Source: SCGC-AAA076-P13 sp964276145
GTDB taxonomy: Bacteria > Pseudomonadota > Gammaproteobacteria > Magnimaribacterales > D2472
Length of the DNA: 51,693 bases
Direction of reading: 5' to 3'
Assembly (NCBI GenBank): GCA_964276145.1
Contig: CAXYDN010000002.1
Location: 1 to 51,693, forward strand
Part shown: positions 44,014 to 51,693 of the stretch, piece after piece
Layout of the letters: each line of letters opens with the position of its first letter
Numbering within the stretch: position 1 is the stretch's first letter
Made by a program: the position numbers and the translations under genes
Notes under the pieces: model-generated
What the model was told of the DNA's origin: nothing
Database searches by the model: none
What the model saw: only the letters and a program-made list of their open reading frames with translations

Positions 44014-44983
44014 TTAAAAATTCTTAAGTCTTGAATTTATAATTTCATCAGCCTGGGACATAATTCCATCAATTAAGTCCTGGACTGTTGGGATGTCATT
44101 GACTAGCCCAGCTACCATTCCACAAGACCAAGCTCCTGCTTCCATAGTTCCCTCGTGCATAATCTTTGGATAGACACCAGCCACTTCATCTATAATATCT
44201 TCAAATTTCAGATCAGCGCCTAGTGCTTTTTCTTTTTCCATCAGACGTTCTACAGCTTCATTATTAAGAACCCTTTCAGTATTTCTTAATGATCTCATAA
44301 CAAGCCTAGTATCTAATTCAGATGCATTTACGATAGCTTCTTTTACATTTTGATGAACGGGTGCATCTTGGGTAGCAATAAATCTAGTGCCCATATTCAT
44401 ACCTTCAGCTCCAAGAGCCATAGCTCCAACTAAGCTTCTTCCATCAGCCATCCCACCTGATGCAACAAAAGGTATTTCTAATTCATCCGCAGCTCTAGGT
44501 AGGAGAATAAAGTTAGGAATATCATCCTCACCTGGATGGCCTCCACATTCAAAACCGTCTACTGAAACAGCATCACAACCAATATCTTGTGCTTTTAAAG
44601 AGTGTCTCACCGAAGTGCATTTATGAATTACTTTTATTCCTGCTTCTTTAAGGGCGGGCAGATATTCTGCAGGATTCCTTCCAGCAGTTTCAACAACTGG
44701 CACACCAGCGTCAATAATTTCTTTTATAAGACCAGGATAATCTGGCGGAGTTAAAGAGGGTAGAAAATGTTAGATTTACTGCAAAAGGCTTGTCAGTCAT
44801 TTCTTTGCATCGAGCTATTTCATTAGCTAATTTTTCGGGAGTGCCTTGAGTTAAACCTGTAATAGTTCCAAGTCCACCTGCATTGGAAACAGCTGCTGCA
44901 AGCTCAGCAAAACCAACATGATGCATGCCACCCTGAATAATAGGATGCTCAATTCCAAATAGTTCTGTTATTTTAGTTTTCAT
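44014..44983 (-). pseudogene. Nitronate monooxygenase, copy 2, frameshifted
   Basis: This copy has the authentic N-terminus. The ATG at 44983 is preceded by AAAGGAG, and the protein starts MKTKITELFGIEHPIIQGG with the FMN-binding loop, then the AELAAAVSNAGGLG helix. One extra base in GGGTAGAAAATG (44758-44769) shifts the frame after AVNLTF, and translation stops at 44711. The rest (VVETAGRNPAEYLPAL to the stop) is in another frame and identical to copy 1. Repaired, it would be 322 residues, the usual family length. The start overlaps the SDR stop by 11 nt; it is the last gene of the eight-gene operon. Confidence 0.85.
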
Positions 44984-45785
44984 TCTTTTCTCCTTTATTA
45001 GTATTAACCCAATTTTCATAAAAATCTTCATATTGTTTTTGAAGTCTTTGCATGCCAGTTATCCACCTATCTCTATCATTGCCTTTTCGTTGCACATATT
45101 CGCCAACTTCTTTATGAGGTAGTACTAAGAATCTTTCATTTTCAATTGCATCTAAAACATCTTTTGCAACCACATCTGGTTCAAGCATGCCATCTACTCC
45201 TGCAACCCCAGCACCTTGAGCTGTCATAGCAGTTCTTACAGCTTGGGGACAAAGACACGACACACCAATCCCTTTATGACCATAAGTAATCTTTACCCAT
45301 TCAGCAAAACTCACGGCCGCTGATTTAGTAACGGCATATTGAGCTGCACCTATTTGTGATAAGAGTCCCGCAGCTGATGCTGTATTCATTAAGTAGCCCT
45401 CACCTCGTTCAAGCATTTGAGGTAACACATGTCTTGCTGCATGCACGTGAGACATTACATTAACACCCCAAGTATTATTCCATTCCTCAGCTGTAGTTTC
45501 TAAAAGCATCGGGGTTCCGCTAATTCCTGCATTCGAACAAAATATATCTATTCCACCTGAATATTTATTTGCTTTTTCAATCACATTAATAATATCTTGT
45601 TCATTAGATACATCTGCAGCTACAGCAATACCATTAATTTTTTCTGCAATTTCTTTTGCACCGTCCTCATTCATATCAACGCAAACAATTGACTGAGCTC
45701 CGCTTGCATGAAATTCTTCACATAGAGCTAGCCCAATACCACTTGCAGCTCCAGTTACTACGATTCTTTTGTTTTTTATTTCCAT
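44973..45785 (-). CDS. Short-chain dehydrogenase/reductase
   Basis: A 270-residue classical SDR. The cofactor loop is TGAASGIG (11-18), followed by VDMNEDGA after beta-2 (an Asp suggesting NAD preference), SNAG in place of NNAG (84-87), and the catalytic Ser137, Tyr150 and Lys154 (Y-x3-K). It would interconvert an alcohol and a ketone or aldehyde. In this operon it could oxidise the alcohol released by the haloalkane dehalogenase (inference). It is 4 nt after the GST-like gene and overlaps the NMO start by 11 nt. Confidence 0.9.
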   Translation of the reverse strand: MEIKNKRIVVTGAASGIGLALCEEFHASGAQSIVCVDMNEDGAKEIAEKINGIAVAADVSNEQDIINVIEKANKYSGGIDIFCSNAGISGTPMLLETTAEEWNNTWGVNVMSHVHAARHVLPQMLERGEGYLMNTASAAGLLSQIGAAQYAVTKSAAVSFAEWVKITYGHKGIGVSCLCPQAVRTAMTAQGAGVAGVDGMLEPDVVAKDVLDAIENERFLVLPHKEVGEYVQRKGNDRDRWITGMQRLQKQYEDFYENWVNTNKGEKNEN

Positions 45786-45789
45786 ATTT

Positions 45790-46827
45790 TTATCCTAGTA
45801 ATATTTCACACCCAGTTCCGTCAAGAAAAGTTTTAACTCTTAACTGATCATTTTCACTAAGTGCTTCGAATTCTTCTTTAATCCACTTCAAACATTTGGC
45901 TTGATAAGGAAAGGCTTTTTGTGTCCATAAAGACCCATCAATTTCTGTTTCCCATGTTTCCTCACCCTTCATAATTGCATTTGAATTTGCAATTAAAGCT
46001 GGAACATACATTCTGCCAAATTCTTTCATAATTTCTTTTAAAGAAGCTGGGCTTTCTTCAAGAGGAGTCCAGTTACTATTCTCAACATCATGACCAGATA
46101 AGTCAGCCATTACATCTTGCCAAGAAACGAGCCTTAACGAATTATCATAGGCAATTTTTCTTGACGTAGGTTCAAAACCAATGAGCTGGGTTAATTGTCC
46201 ATAGATAGCAAAATCAGCAGAAGAGGGCTTTTCACCAAAAAGAAATTTACTAATAGATAAATGATCATCCATCAATTTTAAGAATCTTTTAAAACTAGCA
46301 TCGATTAAATCAGCTGTTGTCTCATTTGAACCTACAACCCACAATCTTCCAGTCTGTCTATCATGAACATATTTTTTTGCATCCTTTAGTATTTCATTAG
46401 GCATATTTACAGCAAGATCAGTCAGTGGAAGAAGGGTTGATGCATTATCAGCATCCTCATCAAAATACCATCTGTAATGGAACATATATTTAGTAACCCA
46501 TTCATCACCAAAATCTTCCAATAAATAATTTACGAAAGATAGAGCAGGGTCATCTGGTAATAACTTTCTATCTGGATACTCATTTTCAAATCTTTTAATA
46601 ATAGGTGTAGTATCGGTAGTTGCTTTTAATTCACCATTCTCATCTTCTAAAAGAAGAGTTGGCAGCAAAACAGGTTTTGGAGGCTCTATGCCTTCTAGTC
46701 TGCTTAATCTCCCAGGAACATCTCCCATAAAAACTTCATAAGCAATATGACGATACCTCAAAATAGAGATCATTTTCTGTGTATAAGGTGAGGCAGGAAC
46801 TCCAAAAACTTTTATCTTTTTATTCAT
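45790..46827 (-). CDS. Long glutathione S-transferase-like protein (345 residues)
   Basis: The N-terminus is a thioredoxin-like GST domain (KVFGVPASPYTQKMISILRYRHIAYEV, then the cis-Pro region VLLPTLLLEDENGEL and TTPIIKRFENEYP). A helical GST C-terminal domain follows, with SKFLFGEKPSSADFAIYGQL. The 345 residues are about 120 more than a normal GST, mainly in the C-terminal half. The SPYTQK motif offers a Ser/Tyr rather than Cys at the catalytic position. Substrate unknown. Its start overlaps the DUF2855 stop by 8 nt. It is one of three different GSTs in this operon. Confidence 0.8.
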   Translation of the reverse strand: MNKKIKVFGVPASPYTQKMISILRYRHIAYEVFMGDVPGRLSRLEGIEPPKPVLLPTLLLEDENGELKATTDTTPIIKRFENEYPDRKLLPDDPALSFVNYLLEDFGDEWVTKYMFHYRWYFDEDADNASTLLPLTDLAVNMPNEILKDAKKYVHDRQTGRLWVVGSNETTADLIDASFKRFLKLMDDHLSISKFLFGEKPSSADFAIYGQLTQLIGFEPTSRKIAYDNSLRLVSWQDVMADLSGHDVENSNWTPLEESPASLKEIMKEFGRMYVPALIANSNAIMKGEETWETEIDGSLWTQKAFPYQAKCLKWIKEEFEALSENDQLRVKTFLDGTGCEILLG

Positions 46828-47926
46828 TTTCTAACTCCACAATAATTCCTTCGTTTGGATTTATATCTCCACTTACAAATTTCTCATAAGTAGATATAAA
46901 ATCTTCAAGACCAATAATTTTTTTCACTTGCATCCAATCAGTGCTTTGATTAGATCTAGTTTTCATAAATTCATTTATCTTTTGGTTATAGACTGCATGG
47001 CCCCAATCTTTAACTCGTTTTTGAATATGAGCTGGAGCAAAAAAGAATTCTGTTCTTTCTCTAAGCATGGCCTGACCAAGGGCATCTTCTGCAGTAACTT
47101 CATTGTCCCAATGAGTCATTCCAACAGTAAGGCATTTGAGCATATTATTTCCAAGAGAGCCATGAAGAGTCCCGAGAATTTCACGACTTCCTGCCATATC
47201 AACCATCACAGACTTAAGATTAAAATTTACCTTAGATAGTTGATCATAGGTAATCACCTCATCATAACAATTTAAGTTATTAACAAAATCTAAATTCTTT
47301 TGAGAAGTAAGGCCAATTATTGATGGGGTATTAGAAGTCTCTTGAAGTCCTTGAGCAACACCAATTGCAGTTTTACTAGACGCACTTACTATGAGAATTT
47401 GTTCTGCCTCGTAATAGGCCTCATCCTCCAATGCATCACATATACAAAAAGATGTTACATGTAAGGGAAATAATAAAGATCTAATGTTATCTATAGAGGC
47501 ATCATAATTAGCATCACCTGATAATCTTATGTAGTTGTTATACAAGGCGGGTAGATCTTTTCGATGTTCTTTGCCATCTGCAAATCCTTGATTGGTAACT
47601 TTTATAGGCTTTAAATTTAAGATATCACCTGGAGGAAAACATCCAAATAACCTCTCTCCAACAATCACTTCTTCTACATTTGATTTGATAACCTTGGCAA
47701 ATCCCCATACTGGTATGCAGCCCCAATCATCATTTTCATCTTCCGTTGCTTTAAAGAATTGCCAATAACCTATAGTGTTGCCAGCTACACCATAAGTAAC
47801 ATTGTTTGATGTAAACGCAAAACTTTCTATTGATACCGAGATTTCTCCTTCTTCAATTTCTAAGCTTTGTGTCTGAATAATCCTTGTTTTTGAAAGATCA
47901 TTTTTAAATGTTTGTAATTGCTTCAA
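46820..47926 (-). CDS. DUF2855 family protein, possible MDR-type oxidoreductase
   Basis: A 368-residue protein matching the DUF2855 pattern: TSNNVTYGVAGNTIGYWQFF near residue 40, then VWGFAKVIKS, ERLFGCFPPGD and a Rossmann-like ILIVSASSKTAIGVAQGL with IIGLTSQKNLDFV. The layout resembles zinc-free medium-chain (quinone oxidoreductase-type) reductases. DUF2855 members have no established reaction that I know of. It sits between DUF1330 (5-nt gap) and a GST (8-nt overlap). Confidence 0.75.
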   Translation of the reverse strand: MKQLQTFKNDLSKTRIIQTQSLEIEEGEISVSIESFAFTSNNVTYGVAGNTIGYWQFFKATEDENDDWGCIPVWGFAKVIKSNVEEVIVGERLFGCFPPGDILNLKPIKVTNQGFADGKEHRKDLPALYNNYIRLSGDANYDASIDNIRSLLFPLHVTSFCICDALEDEAYYEAEQILIVSASSKTAIGVAQGLQETSNTPSIIGLTSQKNLDFVNNLNCYDEVITYDQLSKVNFNLKSVMVDMAGSREILGTLHGSLGNNMLKCLTVGMTHWDNEVTAEDALGQAMLRERTEFFFAPAHIQKRVKDWGHAVYNQKINEFMKTRSNQSTDWMQVKKIIGLEDFISTYEKFVSGDINPNEGIIVELENE

Positions 47927-47931
47927 AATTA

Positions 47932-48336
47932 TTATTCTTTAACTTCTATATTAAGCTGTCCAGCTAGTCCTGCTACTCTATGTTTGTTACTTTCTAAGTA
48001 ATCAGGGTCTGTTACCATTTTGAGCATTGCCTTTCTACTTGGATATCTTGCAATAGCAACTTTATCCCAAAGCTCTTCCACTCCTCCAAGCATCAAGCGA
48101 CTTACAGAGCCACCAAAAGACCATTCGCCGCCAACTTTTTTTAAGTGTTCAAGGACTTCCTTGCCATATATAGCATAGGCTTCTTCGCCTGTGAGATCGC
48201 TATCTCTTCCATCTTCGTATTCAGCTTTTTCTTTAAACTTTAAAAGGTTAACCATAGCAATTGGAGTATCAGTATCACCTTCAAGAAATCCTTCCATTTG
48301 TTCTTTAGTGGGATGAACACTGTTGTTAAATTCCAT
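47932..48336 (-). CDS. DUF1330-like alpha/beta-barrel small protein
   Basis: A 134-residue protein with the dimeric ferredoxin-like pattern of DUF1330: PIAMVNLLKFKEKAEYEDG, EAYAIYGKEVLEHL, WDKVAIARYPSRKAMLKMVTDPDYLESNKHR-type C-terminal helix. Members often accompany oxygenases or catabolic genes and may bind small aromatic or halogenated compounds, but no reaction is established. It is spaced 2 nt and 5 nt from its neighbours. Confidence 0.75.
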   Translation of the reverse strand: MEFNNSVHPTKEQMEGFLEGDTDTPIAMVNLLKFKEKAEYEDGRDSDLTGEEAYAIYGKEVLEHLKKVGGEWSFGGSVSRLMLGGVEELWDKVAIARYPSRKAMLKMVTDPDYLESNKHRVAGLAGQLNIEVKE

Positions 48337-48338
48337 AA

Positions 48339-48953
48339 TTATTCTCCCAATGTTATAGCTTTTTGAAACGCTGGCCTGGCTTCAATTCTAGCTACATAGT
48401 TTTTAATATGATCCATATCATCTGAAACACACCCTAGTCTGTTAGCCATAAAACATGAATGCCCAAGCATAAGATCGGCTGCTGAGAAATCCCCAACTAA
48501 GTAATCTTTATCTGCAAGGTTGTCGTTAACTGGTACAAGAGATTTGGCTATCAGATTTTGCGCTTGTCTTAAAACATTTTCATCTCTTCTATCAGGCGGC
48601 AATAAAATTGTTTGGACCACAACTTGATTCATTGGAGGCATAACCATCCCCTCACAATAATGAAACCATTGAAGATAATATGGGAACTCGTCAGAATTAG
48701 AGTCGGGTTTTAGACCGCCGTCTTTATGACGCTCAAGAACATATTGAATAATCGCTCCTGATTCAAAAATAGAAACTTCTCCATCCTCTAACACTGGTAC
48801 TCTTCCTAACGCATGTCTCGACCTATGTTCGGGTGATTTTAATCCTTCCTTGGTAAATGGCATGATATTTACTTCATAATCCAATCCTAATTCTTCGAGA
48901 AGCCAAACAACTCTTCCAGCTCTAGTGCCAGCAGTAAAATGAACCTTTAACAT
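48339..48953 (-). CDS. Glutathione S-transferase
   Basis: A complete 204-residue GST. The thioredoxin-like domain starts KVHFTAGTRAGRVVWLLEELGLDYEV, the cis-Pro region is LGRVPVLEDGEVSIFESGAIIQYV with the ES glutathione-binding pair, and the helical domain contains YLVGDFSAADLMLGHSC, the usual N-capping box. The TRAGR segment replaces the usual catalytic Tyr/Ser loop, as in beta/theta-like bacterial GSTs. It would conjugate or thiolyse an electrophile with glutathione. Confidence 0.9.
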   Translation of the reverse strand: MLKVHFTAGTRAGRVVWLLEELGLDYEVNIMPFTKEGLKSPEHRSRHALGRVPVLEDGEVSIFESGAIIQYVLERHKDGGLKPDSNSDEFPYYLQWFHYCEGMVMPPMNQVVVQTILLPPDRRDENVLRQAQNLIAKSLVPVNDNLADKDYLVGDFSAADLMLGHSCFMANRLGCVSDDMDHIKNYVARIEARPAFQKAITLGE

Positions 48954-48966
48954 AAATAATCTCCTT

Positions 48967-49647
48967 CTATTTTTTTACCATTTTTTGTGCATTTTTTATA
49001 AATTCTTCTTTGTCTTTATCATCTTTTAATATACTTTCCCTATCTACAGGTATTTTAGTTCCTTTAATCATGCCTGGTTGCTTATACATCCTATCTTTCC
49101 ATTTTTCTAAATGAGTTAACCCATCAAGAGATACCCCAGACCAATTATGTGTTCTAACCCAACACCAATTAGCTATATCAGCTATTGAGTATTCTCCTGC
49201 GAGCCATTCATTTTTAGAAAGATGAGTATCTAAGACCTCAAAAAGCCGTCTTGATTCATTTTGATATCTATCAATAGCAGGTTGTAGTTTCTCAGGAAAG
49301 TATCTAAAAAAAACATTTGCCTGACCCATCATCGGACCAATACCACCCATTTGAAACATTAACCATTCTGTAACCTTTGCTCTACCCACAACATCATCTG
49401 GTATGAGTTTCCCAGCTTTATCTGCTAAATAAAGCATGATTGCACCCGATTCAAAAATAGAAAGATCATTATCTGTATCTATAATTGCAGGGATTCTTCC
49501 ATTAGGACTTATTTTTAAAAAATCAGGTTTTTTTTGATCACCCTCTGCCAGATTCACTGAATGAAATTCATAAGGCATTTCAAGTGCCTCCAATGTGCAA
49601 GACACTTTATGTCCATTAGGTGTAGATGCTGTATATAGATGAATCAT
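48967..49647 (-). CDS. Nu-class (YfcG-like) glutathione S-transferase
   Basis: A 226-residue GST with the Nu-class signature YTASTPNGHKVSCTLEALEMPYEF, close to E. coli YfcG/YghU. ISPNGRIPAIIDTD is the cis-Pro segment and SIFESGAIMLYLADK the glutathione-binding Glu-Ser. Nu-class enzymes bind glutathione disulfide and act as disulfide-bond reductases as well as transferases. It follows the haloalkane dehalogenase by 6 nt, so the two are produced together. Confidence 0.92.
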   Translation of the reverse strand: MIHLYTASTPNGHKVSCTLEALEMPYEFHSVNLAEGDQKKPDFLKISPNGRIPAIIDTDNDLSIFESGAIMLYLADKAGKLIPDDVVGRAKVTEWLMFQMGGIGPMMGQANVFFRYFPEKLQPAIDRYQNESRRLFEVLDTHLSKNEWLAGEYSIADIANWCWVRTHNWSGVSLDGLTHLEKWKDRMYKQPGMIKGTKIPVDRESILKDDKDKEEFIKNAQKMVKK

Positions 49648-49653
49648 AAAAAA

Positions 49654-50721
49654 TTACTCCTTGATAAAGTCCACTAATACCTTAGATAGTTGCTTAGATT
49701 TTGTCCACTGAAAAAAATGGCCCCCACCTATGTGCGGAGCGCTTATCGCATTTGGAGCCATCTTGAGAACATCTTTCTCTGCGCCGTTTGAAACAGGATC
49801 ATTCCCAGCAAAAACTGCTAGAAAAGGTTTTTCTGATGTTTTAAAAAATTCTCTAGCTTTTTTTTGAGCATCTAAAGATTGATCAGGAATCATTGGAACT
49901 TGGCTAGGCATCGCTCTTGGGCCCATTTTGTATGTCGGGTTGGGAAAGGGTGCTTCATATGCTCTTATTAAATCAGTAGAAAAGGGTGAAATTTTTTCAA
50001 GCCCAAGGCTCTGTAAAAAAAGATGAATACTTGCTTTAACAGGCGATTTTGCTAGCAGAGCCTCCATTTGCATTGAATTGATAAATCCAATAGGTAAATT
50101 ATTTGAATCCCATGTAAATTTTTGCCAGTACATAAACTTTGTGGCCAAGTGTTTGGTATTATCCATTTTTCCAACTTCTTTATACATTTGAAAGAAATTT
50201 ATTTTTTTATTGGATGCTCTAAATTCTTTTACTTCATCTATGACTTCTTGAGGAGCATTTGGATTATATGGAAGGCCTGTGTTACCCATAGCTATTTTTA
50301 TAAATCTATCTGGATCTGCTGCAACCATCCTTAATCCAATTAAACCTCCCCAATCTTGTCCGAAGAAAGTTAGATTTTTGAAATCATTTTTCTTCAACCA
50401 TTCTCCCATCCAATCAACTTGATTTTGATAAGAATAGTCTTCTCTAGCAGCCGGTTTATCTGATTTTCCATACCCAACTAAATCAGGAGCAATAACCCTT
50501 ATTCCTGCTTCAGTTAAAATTGGAATCATTTTAGCGTAAAGATAGCTCCAAACAGGCTGACCATGCATTGCTAGAAGTATAGGACCATTTTTTGGCCCCT
50601 CATCAATGTGATGAATTCTCAAAGTAGTCCCATCTTCAGTTTCTATGTTTGTATAAACGGGTTCAAATGGATAGTCCTTGATATTCTCAAAACATGAATC
50701 TGGTGTTCTTAAGACTTGCAT
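49654..50721 (-). CDS. Haloalkane dehalogenase (HLD-I / DhlA-like)
   Basis: Alpha/beta hydrolase predicted to replace a halogen by OH. The N-terminal half closely follows DhlA-type enzymes: HGQPVWSYLYAKM (HGQP at 53-56; usually HGEP), IAPDLVGYGKSDKP, then the nucleophile elbow GQDWGG with Asp123 and the halide-binding Trp124. Asp308 (GNDPV) and His335 (GGGHFFQW) complete the triad. At 355 residues it is about 45 longer than DhlA, mostly in the cap region. Epoxide hydrolase activity is an alternative, since the families overlap. It is the first gene of the eight-gene operon, with GGGAGAG in front of the ATG. Confidence 0.88.
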   Translation of the reverse strand: MQVLRTPDSCFENIKDYPFEPVYTNIETEDGTTLRIHHIDEGPKNGPILLAMHGQPVWSYLYAKMIPILTEAGIRVIAPDLVGYGKSDKPAAREDYSYQNQVDWMGEWLKKNDFKNLTFFGQDWGGLIGLRMVAADPDRFIKIAMGNTGLPYNPNAPQEVIDEVKEFRASNKKINFFQMYKEVGKMDNTKHLATKFMYWQKFTWDSNNLPIGFINSMQMEALLAKSPVKASIHLFLQSLGLEKISPFSTDLIRAYEAPFPNPTYKMGPRAMPSQVPMIPDQSLDAQKKAREFFKTSEKPFLAVFAGNDPVSNGAEKDVLKMAPNAISAPHIGGGHFFQWTKSKQLSKVLVDFIKE

Positions 50722-50810
50722 TTAGTTCTCTCCCTTTTTATTTCTCAAAATAATTTTATTACACATATCCTTATCATGGTATAAGAAAAATAAGCGGCCC
50801 ACTTGATGAT

Positions 50811-50842
50811 ATATGAACATCTATAGTATATTGTGTTCATAT
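50811..50842. promoter_or_regulatory. Inverted repeat between the dehalogenase operon and lysR: candidate LysR operator
   Basis: ATATGAACA (50811-50819) and TGTTCATAT (50834-50842) are perfect 9-bp inverted repeats separated by 14 nt. They lie 20 nt upstream of the lysR ATG and 90 nt upstream of the divergent dehalogenase start, the usual place for a LysR recognition site controlling both directions. Confidence 0.65.
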
Positions 50843-50861
50843 TTCAACTAACCGAAAAGTA

Positions 50862-51693
50862 ATGCTTGATTGGGGAAATTTAGAATACTTTATATCTTGC
50901 GCAAATCATGGCACTTTAAGTGGCTGTGCTAAAGAGATGGAAGTTAATCATTCAACGGTATCTAGAAAGATTGAAAAATTAGAAAAAGAATTAGCTCTAA
51001 AGTTATTTGAAAGAAAAAATTCTGGATATACCTTGACGACTCATGGTCATGATCTATACAAAGAAGTTGCAAAGATTGACTATAAAATTTCAGAACTAAA
51101 AGAAAGATTCATACCAAACCCAGAACTTATGAATGGAAAGCTTGTTATTTATAAGCAAGGCGAGGGTGGTAGTAATATGACAAATCTTATTACAAAATTA
51201 AGATCCCGTTTCCCTAATCTCAAGATTCATATAATGAATGCTTCAGATGATTCTGATATGAGCACTGAGGTTTATGATATTGGGTTTATCGGAACAACAA
51301 GACCGCCTGAGGACTCAATAGCAACTTTGCTTACAAATATAGACATGCGAATTTATGGTACAAAAGATTATTTCGATAAGAATAAAAATCCAAATGATTT
51401 TGAATGGGTGGCTTACAAAAGGAATGATAAGTTTGATACTGATTTTATTATTAAATCTTTTTTTAAAAATCCAAATATAATAGTTTCATCAAACTCATAT
51501 CAAGATGCTCACTCTATGGTTTCAAACGGTAATGGAGTTACATTTCTGACAGATCTTGATGGCGAAAGTGATGAAAGGCTTATTCCTTTCGAGAAGGATG
51601 AGTACTCTTTTCAAATAGGGTTCTACCTAATTCAACATGAGTTATCTCGATCTAACCCAATTGTGGCTGCGGTTAAAAAAGTTATTCTTGAGA
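50862..51693 (+). CDS. LysR-type transcriptional regulator, 3' end outside the window
   Basis: An open frame from ATG 50862 to the window end gives 277 residues. The winged helix-turn-helix is clear: LDWGNLEYFISCANHGTLS, AKEMEVNHSTVSRKIEKLEK, LKLFERKNSGYTLTTHG. The co-inducer domain follows but is poorly conserved (IYKQGEGG, IGFIGTTRPPED). It is divergent from the eight-gene operon, with the candidate operator between, so it most likely controls that operon in response to a substrate or intermediate. Confidence 0.9.
   Translation, partial: MLDWGNLEYFISCANHGTLSGCAKEMEVNHSTVSRKIEKLEKELALKLFERKNSGYTLTTHGHDLYKEVAKIDYKISELKERFIPNPELMNGKLVIYKQGEGGSNMTNLITKLRSRFPNLKIHIMNASDDSDMSTEVYDIGFIGTTRPPEDSIATLLTNIDMRIYGTKDYFDKNKNPNDFEWVAYKRNDKFDTDFIIKSFFKNPNIIVSSNSYQDAHSMVSNGNGVTFLTDLDGESDERLIPFEKDEYSFQIGFYLIQHELSRSNPIVAAVKKVILE

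Larger units (their letters stand above)
42477..44840. repeat. 2.36-kb direct tandem duplication, copy 2
   Basis: This copy abuts copy 1 with no spacer. Differences are uneven: about 3-4 percent in the desaturase and fdh parts and about 1 percent in the NMO part (counts by eye). It has one extra base at 44761-44767 relative to copy 1, which breaks NMO. The copy ends at 44840, after which only the true NMO 5' part follows. Confidence 0.95.

Overview
The window is AT-rich, tightly packed DNA (low GC judged by eye, not counted) from a marine-type gammaproteobacterium. Gene content and order are gammaproteobacterial: nnrD-tsaE-amiB, dksA-pcnB, the flavodoxin-type hemG, and erpA / anmK-mepM / tyrS. 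Convergent genes end within a few bases of each other, often with overlapping stop codons (priA/amiB, the MBL hydrolase/lipoprotein pair, the FKBP protein/prolyl oligopeptidase pair, fdh/NMO), and many same-strand genes overlap by 1-11 nt. This looks like a streamlined ocean bacterium. A SAR86-like lineage is my best guess, but that is inference; there is no rRNA here to test it. No stretch longer than about 260 bases is without a gene.

Layout. 1-26.2 kb is a mostly housekeeping backbone: the 3' part of priA (with two frameshifts), cell-wall and NAD(P)H-repair genes, a PON-like membrane protein, Nudix and metallo-beta-lactamase hydrolases, acsA, a deoxynucleoside kinase, pcnB, dksA with a histone-H1-like tail, a PfkB kinase, hemL, hemG, erpA, anmK, mepM, putA, tyrS, an FKBP lipoprotein and a prolyl oligopeptidase. 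It ends at a stand-alone tRNA-Ile(GAU).

26.2-28.8 kb is a metal-handling islet. One minus-strand operon encodes an outer-membrane-like protein, a His-rich periplasmic HMA protein, a MerT-like protein, a CsoR-type copper sensor and a PepSY membrane protein. It lies between tRNA-Ile and a decayed tRNA-Ile copy whose 39-nt 3' end repeats the real tRNA with four mismatches, which is the arrangement left by an element that integrated at a tRNA gene.

28.8-39.2 kb is transport and scavenging: a GFA-family protein, a large TonB-dependent receptor, an SGNH hydrolase, a MarR regulator with a palindromic operator, an MHS-family transporter, and a thiamine-salvage operon (TPP riboswitch, TonB receptor, PnuT). 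The last gene of that operon, a kinase, is broken by a 25-bp tandem duplication and a 1-nt insertion.

39.3-51.7 kb is metabolic and catabolic. A desaturase and an NAD-dependent formate dehydrogenase run rightward. An eight-gene operon runs leftward (haloalkane dehalogenase, two GSTs, DUF1330, DUF2855, a third GST, SDR, nitronate monooxygenase) and is divergent from a LysR regulator cut by the window end. A 2.36-kb direct tandem duplication sits where the two blocks converge. It holds two formate dehydrogenases with identical protein sequence but about 40 synonymous differences, and neither nitronate monooxygenase copy is left intact. A 16-nt palindromic motif upstream of both fdh copies matches the presumed MarR operator 7 kb away at 15 of 16 positions.

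Caution: the indels in priA, the thiamine-locus kinase and NMO, and the synonymous divergence of the tandem copies, could all be explained by a long-read or mixed-strain assembly. The interpretation of these loci depends on checking the reads.
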